Below, piece by piece: positions 35,601 through 47,600 of a stretch of DNA of 64,000 nt. Every line of letters starts with the position of its first letter. The first letter of the stretch is position 1. The notes below the pieces were generated by a model. That model saw nothing but the letters and a program-made list of their open reading frames with translations. It had not been told where the DNA came from and did not search any database. This DNA is from Akebia trifoliata (Eukaryota > Streptophyta > Magnoliopsida > Ranunculales > Lardizabalaceae): contig CM030706.1 in the NCBI GenBank assembly GCA_017979445.1, positions 12,696,967 through 12,760,966 on the forward strand, written 5' to 3'. A program made the translations under genes and the position numbers.

Positions 35601-38600
35601 CAGTATGTGCTTCCACTGTTAACTCTCCTCCCTTCCTGAATAATATACCTCGGCCTGGGCAGTCTTTTTGATACTTCAATATTTGAAAAATTGTATCAAG
35701 ATGTTCTTCCTCCGGATCATGCCTAAATTGACTAACCACACTTACTGAGAAAGAGATATTGGGTCTTTTATGTGATAAATAGATCAACTTCCCAACTAGC
35801 TTCTAATAGCTTTAACGATCAACTTTCTTCCCCCTTTCCATCATTCCGTTTTTATGATTGAGAGAAATTGGAACATCCATCTGTTTGCTTCCTAGCATAC
35901 CAACCTCCTTAAGTAAATCAATGTTATATTTTCTTTGTGACACAAATATCCCTTCTTTTGATCTAGTGACCTCCATACCAAAGAAATACTTAAATTGTCC
36001 AAGGTCCTTAACTTCAAACTCGGCAGCCAATATTCTCTTCAATTTTTGAATTTCAGCAACATCCCTTCCAGTAATAATTATGTCATCGACATACACTATT
36101 AGAATTGTGACTCCCCCTCCATTTAAATGCTGATAAAACATTGTATGATCAGCTTGTTCTTGTGAGAAACCTGCCTTTCGAATAGTTTTAGAGAAATGAT
36201 CAAACCAGGCCCGTGGTGACTGTTTTAGCCTGTAGAGAGATTTTTTTAGCTTGCAAACTCTACCCTTTCCTTCATTCCTTCAAAACTCGGTGGTAGCTCA
36301 TGTACTCCTCCTCTTCTAGTTCCCCGTTCAAGAAGGCATTCTTCACATCCATTTTATGTAAGGTCCAGTCATTTATTGCTGCCAACGATAGAAGTACTCT
36401 CACTATATTCATTTTCGCAACCGGTGCAAAGGTTTCTTGGTAATCAATACCATACGTTTGTATATACCCTTTTGCAACCAGTCTTGCTTTAAGTCTTTCT
36501 ATGGTTCCATCAGCTTTATGCTTGACTGTGAACACCCATTGGCAACCCACTGGTACTACTCCTCTCGGTAAAGACACAATCTCCCAAGTTTTATTTTTTT
36601 CAACGCCCTCATCTCCTCTAAAACTGCTTCTCTCCACTCTAGATTTTTCATGGCTTCTCTAATATCTTTTGGTATAGTGACAGTTTCTAGATTCATTATG
36701 AAGGCCCTATAAGATGGAGACAGGGCATGATAGGACATGAATCTTTGTATAGGATGCAGAGTGCAGGATCGTACACTTTTTCTTTGGGTTATAGGTAACT
36801 CTTTTTCTGGACAAGGTTCAAGTGGACTTGAATTCTGAGCTGGTTGTGACTGGATTGGATTCTCGATTGCAGTGAGGCTCGGACCTGAATCTGGATTCGA
36901 TTTTGGAGATTGGCTAGTGTTTTCTGACTGTGTTATTTCTTTTAAATGCTGCTGTCTCCTTGAGTAAACACTGAGTTCAGGGCCTTTTTTTGTATTGTCA
37001 TTCCTCTTCGGTCGATCATCAGTAAATGGCATAGGTTGAGGGTTAATGGATCTTATTGACTCTAAGGACTGACTTGGTGATTCTACGGACTCTAAGGACT
37101 GAATTGTCCTGGAAAGTGTTTCCCAAAAATTTGCTTCACCCAACATTTCCCCCTGAAGTGAATTTGCTAGGAAATATGCTTGATTTTCGAAGAAGGATAC
37201 ATCGTAACTTACACGCATTTTCTTGGAGATAGGGTCATAACATTTGTAGCCCTTTTGGGTTGGAGAATAACCAAGAAAGATAGTTTTTATGGCCTGGGGG
37301 TCGAGTTTGTTACGGTTGTGGGAATGGACATGGACGAAGGTTATACATCCAAAGACATGGAGAGGAATAGAAGAGAGAAGGTGAGATTGAGAAAAAGATT
37401 GTTTGAAGACTTGAATTGGTGTTTTGAACTTGAGAACCCGAGAAGGCATGCGGTTAATAAGAAAGGAAGCTGTTAAAATGGCTTCACCCCAAAAACGTTT
37501 AGGTACATGATTTGTGCACATAAGGGTACGGGCTACTTCCAATAGATGGCGGTTTTTTCGTTCGGCTATACCATTTTGTTGGGTAGTATCTATGCATGAG
37601 GAATGATGAATGATACCATGGTCATTTAGATACGAGCCTAAGATTTTGGAAAAGTATTCAGTTCCATTATCTGTGCGAATCATTTGAATTTTTGTGTGAA
37701 ATTGATTTTGAATCATAAGATGAAATTGTTTAAAGATATGAAATGCTTCAGATTTTTCTTTCATAAGGTAAACCCAACAAAGACGTGAATGGTCATCAAT
37801 GAATGTAATAAACCAACGGGAATTCGATAGATTTGGAATACGAGACGGACCCCAAATATCACTATCAATCAAAGTAAATGGAGAAGATTGTTTATATGGT
37901 TTAGAACGAAAAATAGCACGTTGGTGTTTAGTCAACTTACAAAATTCACACTGAAATTGGACTGGTTTCTGACTCTTGAACAGAACAGGAAATAACTTTT
38001 GTAAATATCGAAAACTAGGGTGACCTAGACGCCTATGCCACAACTTTATTTCTTCCGACACAGAGGAGACTTTATTGACCACTTGAGCTTGTTCCTCTTG
38101 GATAGTAGCATTGTCAAAGTAATAGAGCCCACCAATTTCTTTAGCACTGCCAATCATCCTCCCCGAATTCAAATCTTGAAATTCACAATGTGAGGGAAAG
38201 AATTTAGTAATGCAGTTATTTGTTTTTGTGAATTTGCTTACTGCAAAAAGATTACATGAGAGGCTGGGTACATGTAAAACAGATGAGAGAGATAAATTTG
38301 GAGAGAGAGATACACTCCCTTTTCTAGCAATAGGAGACAAAGAACCATTAGCAATCTGAACCTAATAACTTTGATTGACCAGTCATGTGGTGAGACGAAC
38401 CAGAGTCTATGATCAATGGAATGGGAGAGGATAGGAGAGTACCTTGTTTGGCTATAGTACAAGTTGGAGTCTCAGTGGTACTAGAGGCATCTGTTGGGGC
38501 TGATTAATAAGCTGTTGCAACCAGTCAAAGTGCTCCTTAGTGAATGGAGACAAGGATGAGGAGGGTTCAGTCCCTGCAGTATAGGCATGGGAGGAACCAG

Positions 38601-41600
38601 TAGGATGGTTGGATCGGCGCGGATTTGGCCCGTGGTTAGGAAGGTTAGAGGGACGGCCATGAAGCAGCCAGCATGTTTCCTTTGTGTGTCGAGGCTTATT
38701 GTAGTGCTCACACCTCAAATTCGTCTTTTGGTCTTGTTTGTGTGTGGCTGGTCGAGTGTAAAGGCCGCCAACAAGTGCAGTCTCTACGGGTTCAGTAAGC
38801 AGGGTGGAGTTCTCCATATCGGGGACCAGGCAAGGAGCATTCATGGCGCCCTTCCGGCATTCCTCGTGTGTAATATATGCGAAGACCTCCATGGTAGACG
38901 GTAGAGGCTCCTTTCCAAGGACCCGTTCGCGTGCAACATCAAAATCGGAATTCAGGCCTCCAAGGAACTCATACACACGGTCTTTTTCTAACAGCTGCTG
39001 GTAAAGAACGCTGTCGTTTGTGTTTTCCCATTCGATCATCGAGAGATGGTCGAGTTCCTGCCATAAAGTCTTTAGCAGATTGAAGTATCGAGTTACGTCA
39101 TGATCTCCCTAACGAATATCCTTCAATTGAGTCTTTATAGCAAACACTTGGGCTGAGTTGCCGCGGTTGGAGTACGTCATAGCCATGGCGTCCCAGATTG
39201 CTTTTGCATTGGTAAGAAAGAGATAAACCTGACCAATATCAAATTCCATCGAGTTAATTAGCCATGCCATGATCATGGTGTTCTCGGTTAGGGCAGATTG
39301 GTCTGCTTCTACAGCTGGACATTTGACAGTACCCGTCAAATATCCAAACTTTCCACGACTAGTGATAAACATCTTGACAGTTGAGACCATTGGAGGTAAT
39401 TCAATCCGTTGAGTTTGAGAGTGGTAATCTGTAGAGAAGGTCTGGGGTAGAGGAGCGGCTGGTATTTGTAGTTGTGGTAGAGACGGTGCTTGGAGAGGAA
39501 GTCTGATCAGTGCTAATATCAGACATGGTTGTGAATGGAAAAAAAAACAAAGAAGACAGAAAAAAAATGCGTTTTAATGCTCTGATACCATTAACGCAGG
39601 TAGATTAGGGAATTAAATATTTGATTGTTATTATTATCAACAGAGTACAGCCCTTAGGATATGTAGACAACAATAATCTATAACTAAGTCCTAGATAAGT
39701 TGCACAAGAATAGGACCATATAAGTTATCTACAGCTAGGAAATATTTAAATTTAAAATACAACATTAATCCTTAACTAATAGGATATATTTAACCAATCC
39801 AACTAATCAACCTATCCTGATGCCTAAGATTTCAAATCTTTCAATAGTATTGTATTATTTGCTTCTGTTCCTGAGTGTCACGTGTCATGCTCTAGTTTGA
39901 CTTGTGACCTTATATTCGTAGTTGCACCTTCCCTATTAGATCGGTCTTTTGGGGTAAATGGTTTGTCAACATGGTATCAAAATGCTTGGTTTGTATAGGT
40001 TACGGGTTTGAGTGTTCTCGAGGGAATTTTCCACCCTTATGGGTGAGGGGGAGTGTTGTGTTATCCACCTCTGCTCCCGGGTATCACGCGCTCACTTATC
40101 GTGCCTCAGTTCGACCTATGACCTTCTTATATTCATAGTTGTTTTTAACCTATCCGATCGATCTTTTGGGGTAAATGGTTTGTCAACGTTGTCGGGCTTG
40201 AGACTTCATTTGCTACTTGTCTAGTGCCTAACTTACCCCGTTTAGGTTAATAAGCCTTTTAGCCCATTCTTTTAAAGTGAGAAAGCCCTTAAAAGGGATT
40301 TTTTTTTAAAACCCGTTAAATAGTTATTGATATTTGAGATACCTTTTATTTCATGATTTGAAATGAGTTTTTTGTGGGTCGGGTTGTACGTGGGTTAACA
40401 CGATACGTTAATTAAATAGGTTAATGTCCCTAACTTAGACACAACTCGTTTAATATTCAGGTTAAACAGGTTGCACGATTCGAGTCGTGTTAAGAATTGC
40501 TACCCTTAGCTTTTGTCGCCTTACTGGACACCCACTTGTGTGGAACCGTTAGGACAGTAGGTTGTTGATTGGCTGTTGAATGCCTAGCTATCTTACTTAG
40601 TAAGGCCTTGCTCCCCTTCTTTTTATATAAAAGAAAGAACAAATGCATATGGACTGGCTCATTTTCCTTTCAATCTAGAAACAAAAAGTTATCTCCAATT
40701 CATTATGCAACTCATACCCCCCCCACCCCCCCCTTTCATGTTCCCCAACTAACTTGATAGCACATCAAACAACTTTGTCGGAGAAGGAAACATTCAATTA
40801 AGAGGAAAAAAACTGGAAGGTCATCCTGACGAAGAAGACATCTGTAGGCGGCATCTTAAGGAGTGTGCGTCTGGAAAATTTGCCACAATAATGATGTTGA
40901 TATATAAAGCATAAATTTTTTTTGAAGTTTTAATTTGACAACTCAGAGTGCGATACCTAACCGTCTATCATTTCAATAAATTAATAACAACTTAATGTTT
41001 TTTTAATTTTTTTTTTGATAAATGTTGAAGATTATGTTAAGAAAAAGAGAAATGGTAGGAAGTCTGGAAATCTGACTTTGTAGGTGCCAGCTAGCTTTGT
41101 TGTAAAGTCTATGGGTGACTATACCATTTACCTGAGTTCAATTTCAATCTGCATTGAGTTACTGATCGCATTTAAAATAGAATAGAAGACCTAACTCATA
41201 CACAAAGTAGAAAAAGAGAAAGGAAATAGGAAATAGATTATCATCACTCTTGGCAAACCATCTCCCACCTAAACATAAGATCCTTAAATAAAACACCCTT
41301 AAATTCCATAAACAATTTACTTCAAAAGAACAACAAACCTAAAATAGCTTGATGTTTACCCATGATTGATTAGACCAATGGACCACTCGATATGAAACTT
41401 GCACTGCGTTGAATTGAATTATTTACATCCTCCTGCCCTAAGATTGAGTTACGACACATTTGGTTCAAAATCAGGTTCTACTCAAACCTCAATCTCATGA
41501 TTAACAAGCACTTTGTCTCTCTGTTGCGTTGTTGCTAAACCAATGATGAAAGCAGAAGAATTTTAGAAGAGAAAAGTCAAGTCTCATAATGAGAACTTGG

Positions 41601-44600
41601 CATATATTTATAACCAATAATAAGTGAATGGAAATAAATGCCCTTACAAAGAAATAGTAGAAATAAACTAATATTAGTCAAATTAGAACTAACTATTCTA
41701 ATATTTTCAATACTCCCCCTCAAGCTAGGGCAAATATATCAACTAGGTCCAACTTGGTAAAATGAGAGTTAGTGACAGAAGGTCCAATAGACTTCGTAAG
41801 TATATCGGCCAGTTGATTTGAAGAAGAAACAAAGACTGTCTCAAGTGCACTAGATCAAACTTTCTTCTTGAGAAAATGAACATCAACTTCGATGTGCTTA
41901 GTCCTTTCGTGAATGACTGAGTCAAATACAAGTATGATAGTAGATTTGTTATCATAGAACAACGATGAGGAACTCACAGTAGGAAATTCCAACTCTATCA
42001 GTAAAAAACTAAGCCAAAGAAGCTCACATGTGCTAAGAGCCATTGCACGATACTTAGCTTCAGTAGAAGAACGAGAAACCACTCTATTTCTTACTTTTCC
42101 ACGAGATGAGGTTACCATCACAAAAAGTATAGAAACTAAGGGTAGATTTCCTATCTATAAGAAAACCCGCATAATCAGTATCAGTGAAACAAGACAAATG
42201 TGGCTGAGCAATAGAAGAATAAAATAGGCTTAGACCAGGACGAGACTTCAAGTAGCGAAGGATACGATACACGACATCAAGATGAGAGGTATGTGGAGTA
42301 TGCATAAACTGACTGACTACACTAATCACGAAAGTCATATTTGGTCTAGTGTTTGTCAGATAAATCGAGCTGTTTACGAATCTCTGGTAAGATGAAGGAT
42401 CAGATAATTTTTTTCAGATTCGGCATGAAGATGATGATTTTGATCTATTGGGAAAGAGGTAGGACGACAACCAAACATACCAGTGTCTTGAAGAAGATCT
42501 AATGTGTATTTGCATTGAGATAACGAAATACCACAACGTGAACAAGCTACCTCTATCCTCAAAAAGTACTAGAGGGGATCTAAGTCCTTAACCTCAAAAA
42601 CATTACCCAATTGCCTCTTAACCCTTTCAATCTACTGTGCATCATCTCCAGTTACTATAATATCATCCACATAAACCAAGACAATGGTATTGCGGCCACT
42701 TACTCCTCGTCGAATAAAGTAAGTACGGTAAGAGTGGCATCTGGAAAACTTCATAGATAGAATAACCTTAGAGAAATATTAGAACTAGGCTCGTGGAGAT
42801 TGCTTTAGGCCATACAGAGATTTGAGAAGGCGACATACTTTTCTAGAATACTCCCCCTAAAGACAAAATCCAGGAGGGGAATCCATATAAATGACCTTTG
42901 TCAGATCACCGTTTAGAAATACATTCTTCACATCAAGCTGGTGAAAAGGCCATGAATGGTATGCCTCTAAAGAGATAAGAAGACGGACAGTAGAAAGTTT
43001 GGCTATAGGGGCAAATGTGGCACCAAAGTCCTTTCTCGAAGTTTCCGTAAATCCCTTAGCGACGAGGCGGGTCTTGTAAAGATTAACAGTATCGTCTGCG
43101 AGATACTTGATCGTGAAAACTCATTTACAGCCAATAGTCTGCTCTCTAGTGGGAAGGGAAACAAGTTCTCAGGTGTGATTCTTTTACAATGCATCTATCT
43201 TAATAGTCATGGCTCTAGTCTACTTAGAATCGTGTAAAGCCTCGAATACAGACCCAGAAACTCGAATAGTATCTGTGGTGGCAAGATAGGCTCGATAAGA
43301 AGGAGAGAGACTTTGATAGGAAACAAACTGGGTGATAGGGTGATCAGTAACACACCCTTGCTTACCTTTGTGTAGTGCAATAGGTAAGGGAGAGTCATAA
43401 ATAGAAGGAATAGGAGTAAATATAGAAGGGGGTATACCTGAGTCCAATGAAGAGGTTGGTAAGGTTGGAGAGGGGGGAGGGCGACGAGAGTAAACCTGCA
43501 GGAATGACAAAGATACAAATGGAGAGAAAACTAGAGACGGTAACACTATAGGAGAGGGATCTTGCAAAGGAAAAGAGTCATGTAAAGAAGATAAAGTACA
43601 AAAATATGGAACATATTCAAAAAATGTGATATCCAGGGAATGAATAATACAATAAGAGAGGGGATCATAACATTGATACCCCCTTTGACATAGATGAGTA
43701 ACTTAAGAAAACACAATGAATAGCTTTCTCATCTAGTTTGGTACGATGGAGAGTTTTATCCTGAACAAAGTAGGTATACCCAAAAACTCTCGGTGTAATG
43801 GGGAAAAGAGTACTATCAGGTCAAAGAACATGAAGAGGCACTTGTCCCCCTAAGGTGTGGTTCGAACACGATTCAAGAGGAAAGCAGTAGTAAGAATTGC
43901 TATATTCCAATATGACTTAGGAACATGTATCCTTTGCAGAAAGCAACGGACGATGTTCATGAGGTGGCGATTCTTGCATTTCGCAACCTCGTTTTGCTCA
44001 AGAGTGTATGGGCAAGTTAACTAATGAAGCATACCACGCTCATGAAGATGGGACTGAATCCCATCAGAAATATATTCCTCTTCATTATCTGTTCTAAGAG
44101 ATTTGACAGTAATGTTGTACTGAGTCTGAATCATTTTTAGAAAATTAACAAAAATAGGGAGCATCTTAGAGCGAGAACACATTAAATAAACCCAAGTACA
44201 GTGCGAATAGTCATTAATAAATGTAACATAATATCTATGACCATTAAAAGCAATAACAAGGGAAGGCTCTCACATATCATAATGAACTAAATAAAAAATA
44301 ACATTAAATCTATGTATGCGAGGAATATAAGAGGTACATGTGTTTTTAGAAAGCTCACACATAGAGCACTGAATTTGGGTCCATTACAAGAGATTTTTAA
44401 AGCAGGAAATAAGGAACATATGTGTTAAAAATTAATATGTTCTAAGCGAGCATGCCATAAATCTAAAGTTTGAGGATAAAAAGAATGATACCTAGTGAGT
44501 GGGAAGATGGAAGCTTGAGCAGTAGTACGTGGAGCTTCAAATAGGTACAACCCATCCCTCTTATACCCCTTGCCAAAAATCCTCCTCGAAGTCAGGTCCT

Positions 44601-47600
44601 GAAAAACACAGTGAGTAGGAAAAAAAATGTTACAGAACAATTTAGAGATTTGGTAATACTACTCACAGACATAAGGTTAAGAGATAGGTGAGAAACATGA
44701 AGAACAGAATCAAGAGGAAAATCTAGGGATAAGGAGATAGTTCCCTTACTGTGAATAGGGGTAAGAGACCCATTAACAATGTGAATATTCTTATGAGTAG
44801 TAGGAAAAATGGATGAAATAAAATGATAGGACTCACCAGTCATTTGATAAGAGGCACCAGAATCAATGACCCAGTTTGGAGGAGCAGAGCTAGATTGAGT
44901 GACATGAAATGCGGAAGAGGTACCTAGAGGTGTGATGATAGATGCAACTGCTGAGGATGAGAGAATCTGAGCTTGGATCTGATCCCGTACAATAGCTGTA
45001 ATCTAGGTTTGGAGATATTGCAAATCAATAATTCCAAGGGAAGCAGGATCAGCGGAGGTAGATTTCACAACAGCAGCATGGGACTGTCCCCCAGAAGATC
45101 TCAACATTGTGGGTAGATTTCTCACAATGGCTATACATAAGACCACTTCTTTTACCATGTCCACGGCTTCCACGGCCTCGATTCCCGGATCCTTGAGTAC
45201 AGGAATTAGAGAAACTTGAATTGGCTGCAAGGGCCATTTGATTTGTATCTAGAGTAGAGATAATGACAAGGGACTGAGTCTAAGAGGGAACTATATGGTG
45301 ATGATGCTCATCGCTATCAATAGTCGCAAATGTACCAAATAAGGAAGGTAGAGGACTGATTTAAGTATTTGGGTCCACAGTGCTTCAAACTCAGGGTGTA
45401 GACCTATGAGGAACTAGTATGTCTGATGTCGAGCAATCCTCTTGACTACACACCCGGCTACCTCTGCAGACTCATAGTGTGAGAGTTCCTCCCAGCAGGA
45501 CTAAAGGAATTCAAAGTAATTTGCAACACTATGATTTCCTAGAGTAGCCTGAGCAATATCTCGGTAAAGTTCATAAATCTCTGAGTTATTTCACGTATGT
45601 GCAGATGTTTGAGTGAGAGCTGACCACAAGGAAGAGACGGTCTCATGATACATAAAAATAGTGTAGATGCATTGCTCCATGGAATTATATAACCATCTAA
45701 GAATGGTGCAATTATCGATTTCCCATTATTCAAATGTGGATCAGTGAGGGGTGGCTTAGGAGTAACGCCTGATAGCCAATCAAATTTTCTTCTACTACCT
45801 AAATAAAATCGCACAAATCAGGACCAGGACTGATAGTTATGACCATCTAGTGGGGCATTGGTTATACGTTGGACTGAGAAATTAGCTCCAAAGGTTGTGT
45901 TAAAGTCCTTAGTCGTGATTTATCGTCATTACACACTATGAACAAGAAGAAACTTTGGATTGAAGGGAGATCTCCCGTAGTAGTATTGTTGAAGGGCAGA
46001 AAAGAAAAAAAATACTACTGATTGTTGTCAGCAATACTTGAAACAGCCACTGCTTCTGTCGTAAGACACCAAACTGCTAATGATCATTGTCGGCAGTACC
46101 AAAAAACAACCATTGTTGCTGTCGTTGGGTAAGAAAAGTGCTAGTAATTACTGTTGCACACCCAATAGCAGACCATCAAGCAGTTGTTGCTAGTTGAAGG
46201 ATTCCACACAGTACCTTGCTGTTGATGGAGGTCACAAAACATCACCTTTGTTGTCGTAAATTATAGAGACTCCACCTAATTGTTGTCGCAGGGTTAAACC
46301 AACCCAAAAAAAAATCGTAGGTCATAAAGGTGTCACAGGTCACAGAGCAGGACTCTGCTGCTGTCGCAGGTTTTGTACAACCCAGAGATACTTTCGTATG
46401 GTTGTAGCAAGGTAGGAACCCTATTAAAGGCAGAAAAATTGAACAAAACTACCCATGAAAAGCAGAAACCCAATCGTAGGACAATAAACATAGCGCAAAT
46501 CTCTATTGCAGCATGTGAAGAACAAATAAAATCTCCATCGCAACATACGATTAAGAGAATATGAATCAAAAAGAAAAAAAAGGGGCCCCTTGAAGGGGAG
46601 AAATTCCGAATGGGGCTGCTACTAGGTGATTAGGGTTAAAGTGTAGTGGGATTAGTGAGATAAGAAAGAATAAAGAAGGAGAAAAAACGAAGAGGGAGGG
46701 TCAAAGTGGGATTGGGTTTTTCTTTAGCTCTGATACCAATAAGAATTTTAGAAGAGAAAAGTCAAGTCTCATAATGTGAGCTTGGCATATATTTATAACC
46801 AATAATAAGTGAATGGACATAAATGCCCTTATATATAAATAATAGAAATAAGTTAATATTAGTCAAATTAGAGCTAACTATTCTAATATTTCCAATACAA
46901 GCTTCTAAATTCTGTCTTTTTTAGTGCATTTGTAAACCCTTAAAAAAGGTTTGACAACTTTTTTTTTGTACGATTTTGAAGTTTTTTTTTTTTTTAAATA
47001 GTTTCCTATTACTAAATTTTAATTGCATTGAATATGGTTATTCATGCATTTGGGATAAGGTTTTTCAACCTTTATCTCTTTATTCACAACAATTGAATGG
47101 GACATGACATCTAATTTCTTTCAAAGAATCATCATTGCCCTCTCTATTGGAATTTGGAAACTCATAGTTTCCAAATTTTCTAAGGAAAAGTCAATTACTC
47201 CCTTCGAGAGGTCATCAATAGCATTCTTGGTCTACTCTTCTTTTGGAGCAAATTGTTCAAGGAGTTCTTTGAAGGCTTTCTTCGTTGATGGTTTTTTTGT
47301 GTGTTTTGTTTGTTTGTTTGTTTTGTTTTACTTTTACTTTTGTTTGGTATGTCCGCTCAACATCCTTCTTGTTATATTTTCTTACTTTCAATGGAATTTG
47401 TATTAACCTCCTCCCCCTGTGGAGTGTGGAGAGATATTTCTACTTTGGGAGTGGTCTTCGGGGAGCACATTAGATTCGAAGTAGGTGGGGGGATCACATT
47501 CATTTCTAAGAGGATAGGTGGTGTACTGATACCCTTTTATAGTTTCTGTTTCTGTTTCCCGGTTTGTATTCACTTTCTTTGAGGAAAAGAATGTCTGTCT

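Larger units (their letters stand above)
34875..39846 (-). mobile_element. Copia element 1, complete, minus strand
   Basis: LTRs 34875-35130 and 39592-39846 (256 and 255 bp, about 95% alike) enclose gag-pol. The target duplication GTATT is at 34870-34874 and 39847-39851. Element orientation: LTR start TGTTGAAAGATT; primer site TGGTATCAGAGC for initiator tRNA-Met at 39590-39579; polypurine tract TTGAGGGGGAG at 35141-35131. Domains follow the copia order gag, protease, integrase, reverse transcriptase, RNase H. Only a handful of stops and frameshifts interrupt it, making it one of the least decayed retrotransposons in the window. Confidence 0.93.
34871..40187 (+). mobile_element. TRIM-like miniature LTR retrotransposon, split by copia element 1
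   Basis: After 39847 there is a compact arrangement: a ~124-bp repeat (39848-39971) ending TTTGTCAACA, a primer site TGGTATCAAAATGC at 39972, about 70 bp of interior, a polypurine tract GAGGGGGAG at 40045-40053, then a second ~134-bp repeat from TGTTGTGTTATCC (40054) to about 40187. The two repeats share the block TCTTTTGGGGTAAATGGTTTG and related flanks. Because copia element 1 has the duplication GTATT on both sides, the first LTR originally began at TATT, 34871, and copia inserted at its very start. There is no coding capacity. Confidence 0.62.
41554..46897 (-). mobile_element. Copia element 2, complete but decayed, minus strand
   Basis: Short LTRs 41554-41712 and 46739-46897 (159 bp each). 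Flanks AAAGC (41549-41553) and CAAGC (46898-46902) form a near-perfect 5-bp duplication. The primer site TGGTATCAGAGC is at 46738-46727 and a polypurine tract TTGAGGGGGAG ends at 41713. Gag, protease, integrase, RT and RNase H follow in copia order but with many stops and frameshifts. It lies in intron 1 of the GET3-like gene. Confidence 0.9.

Noticed and set aside
40716..40734. C-rich run as an i-motif or regulatory site
   Set aside because: A single mononucleotide-type run in an intron without context.
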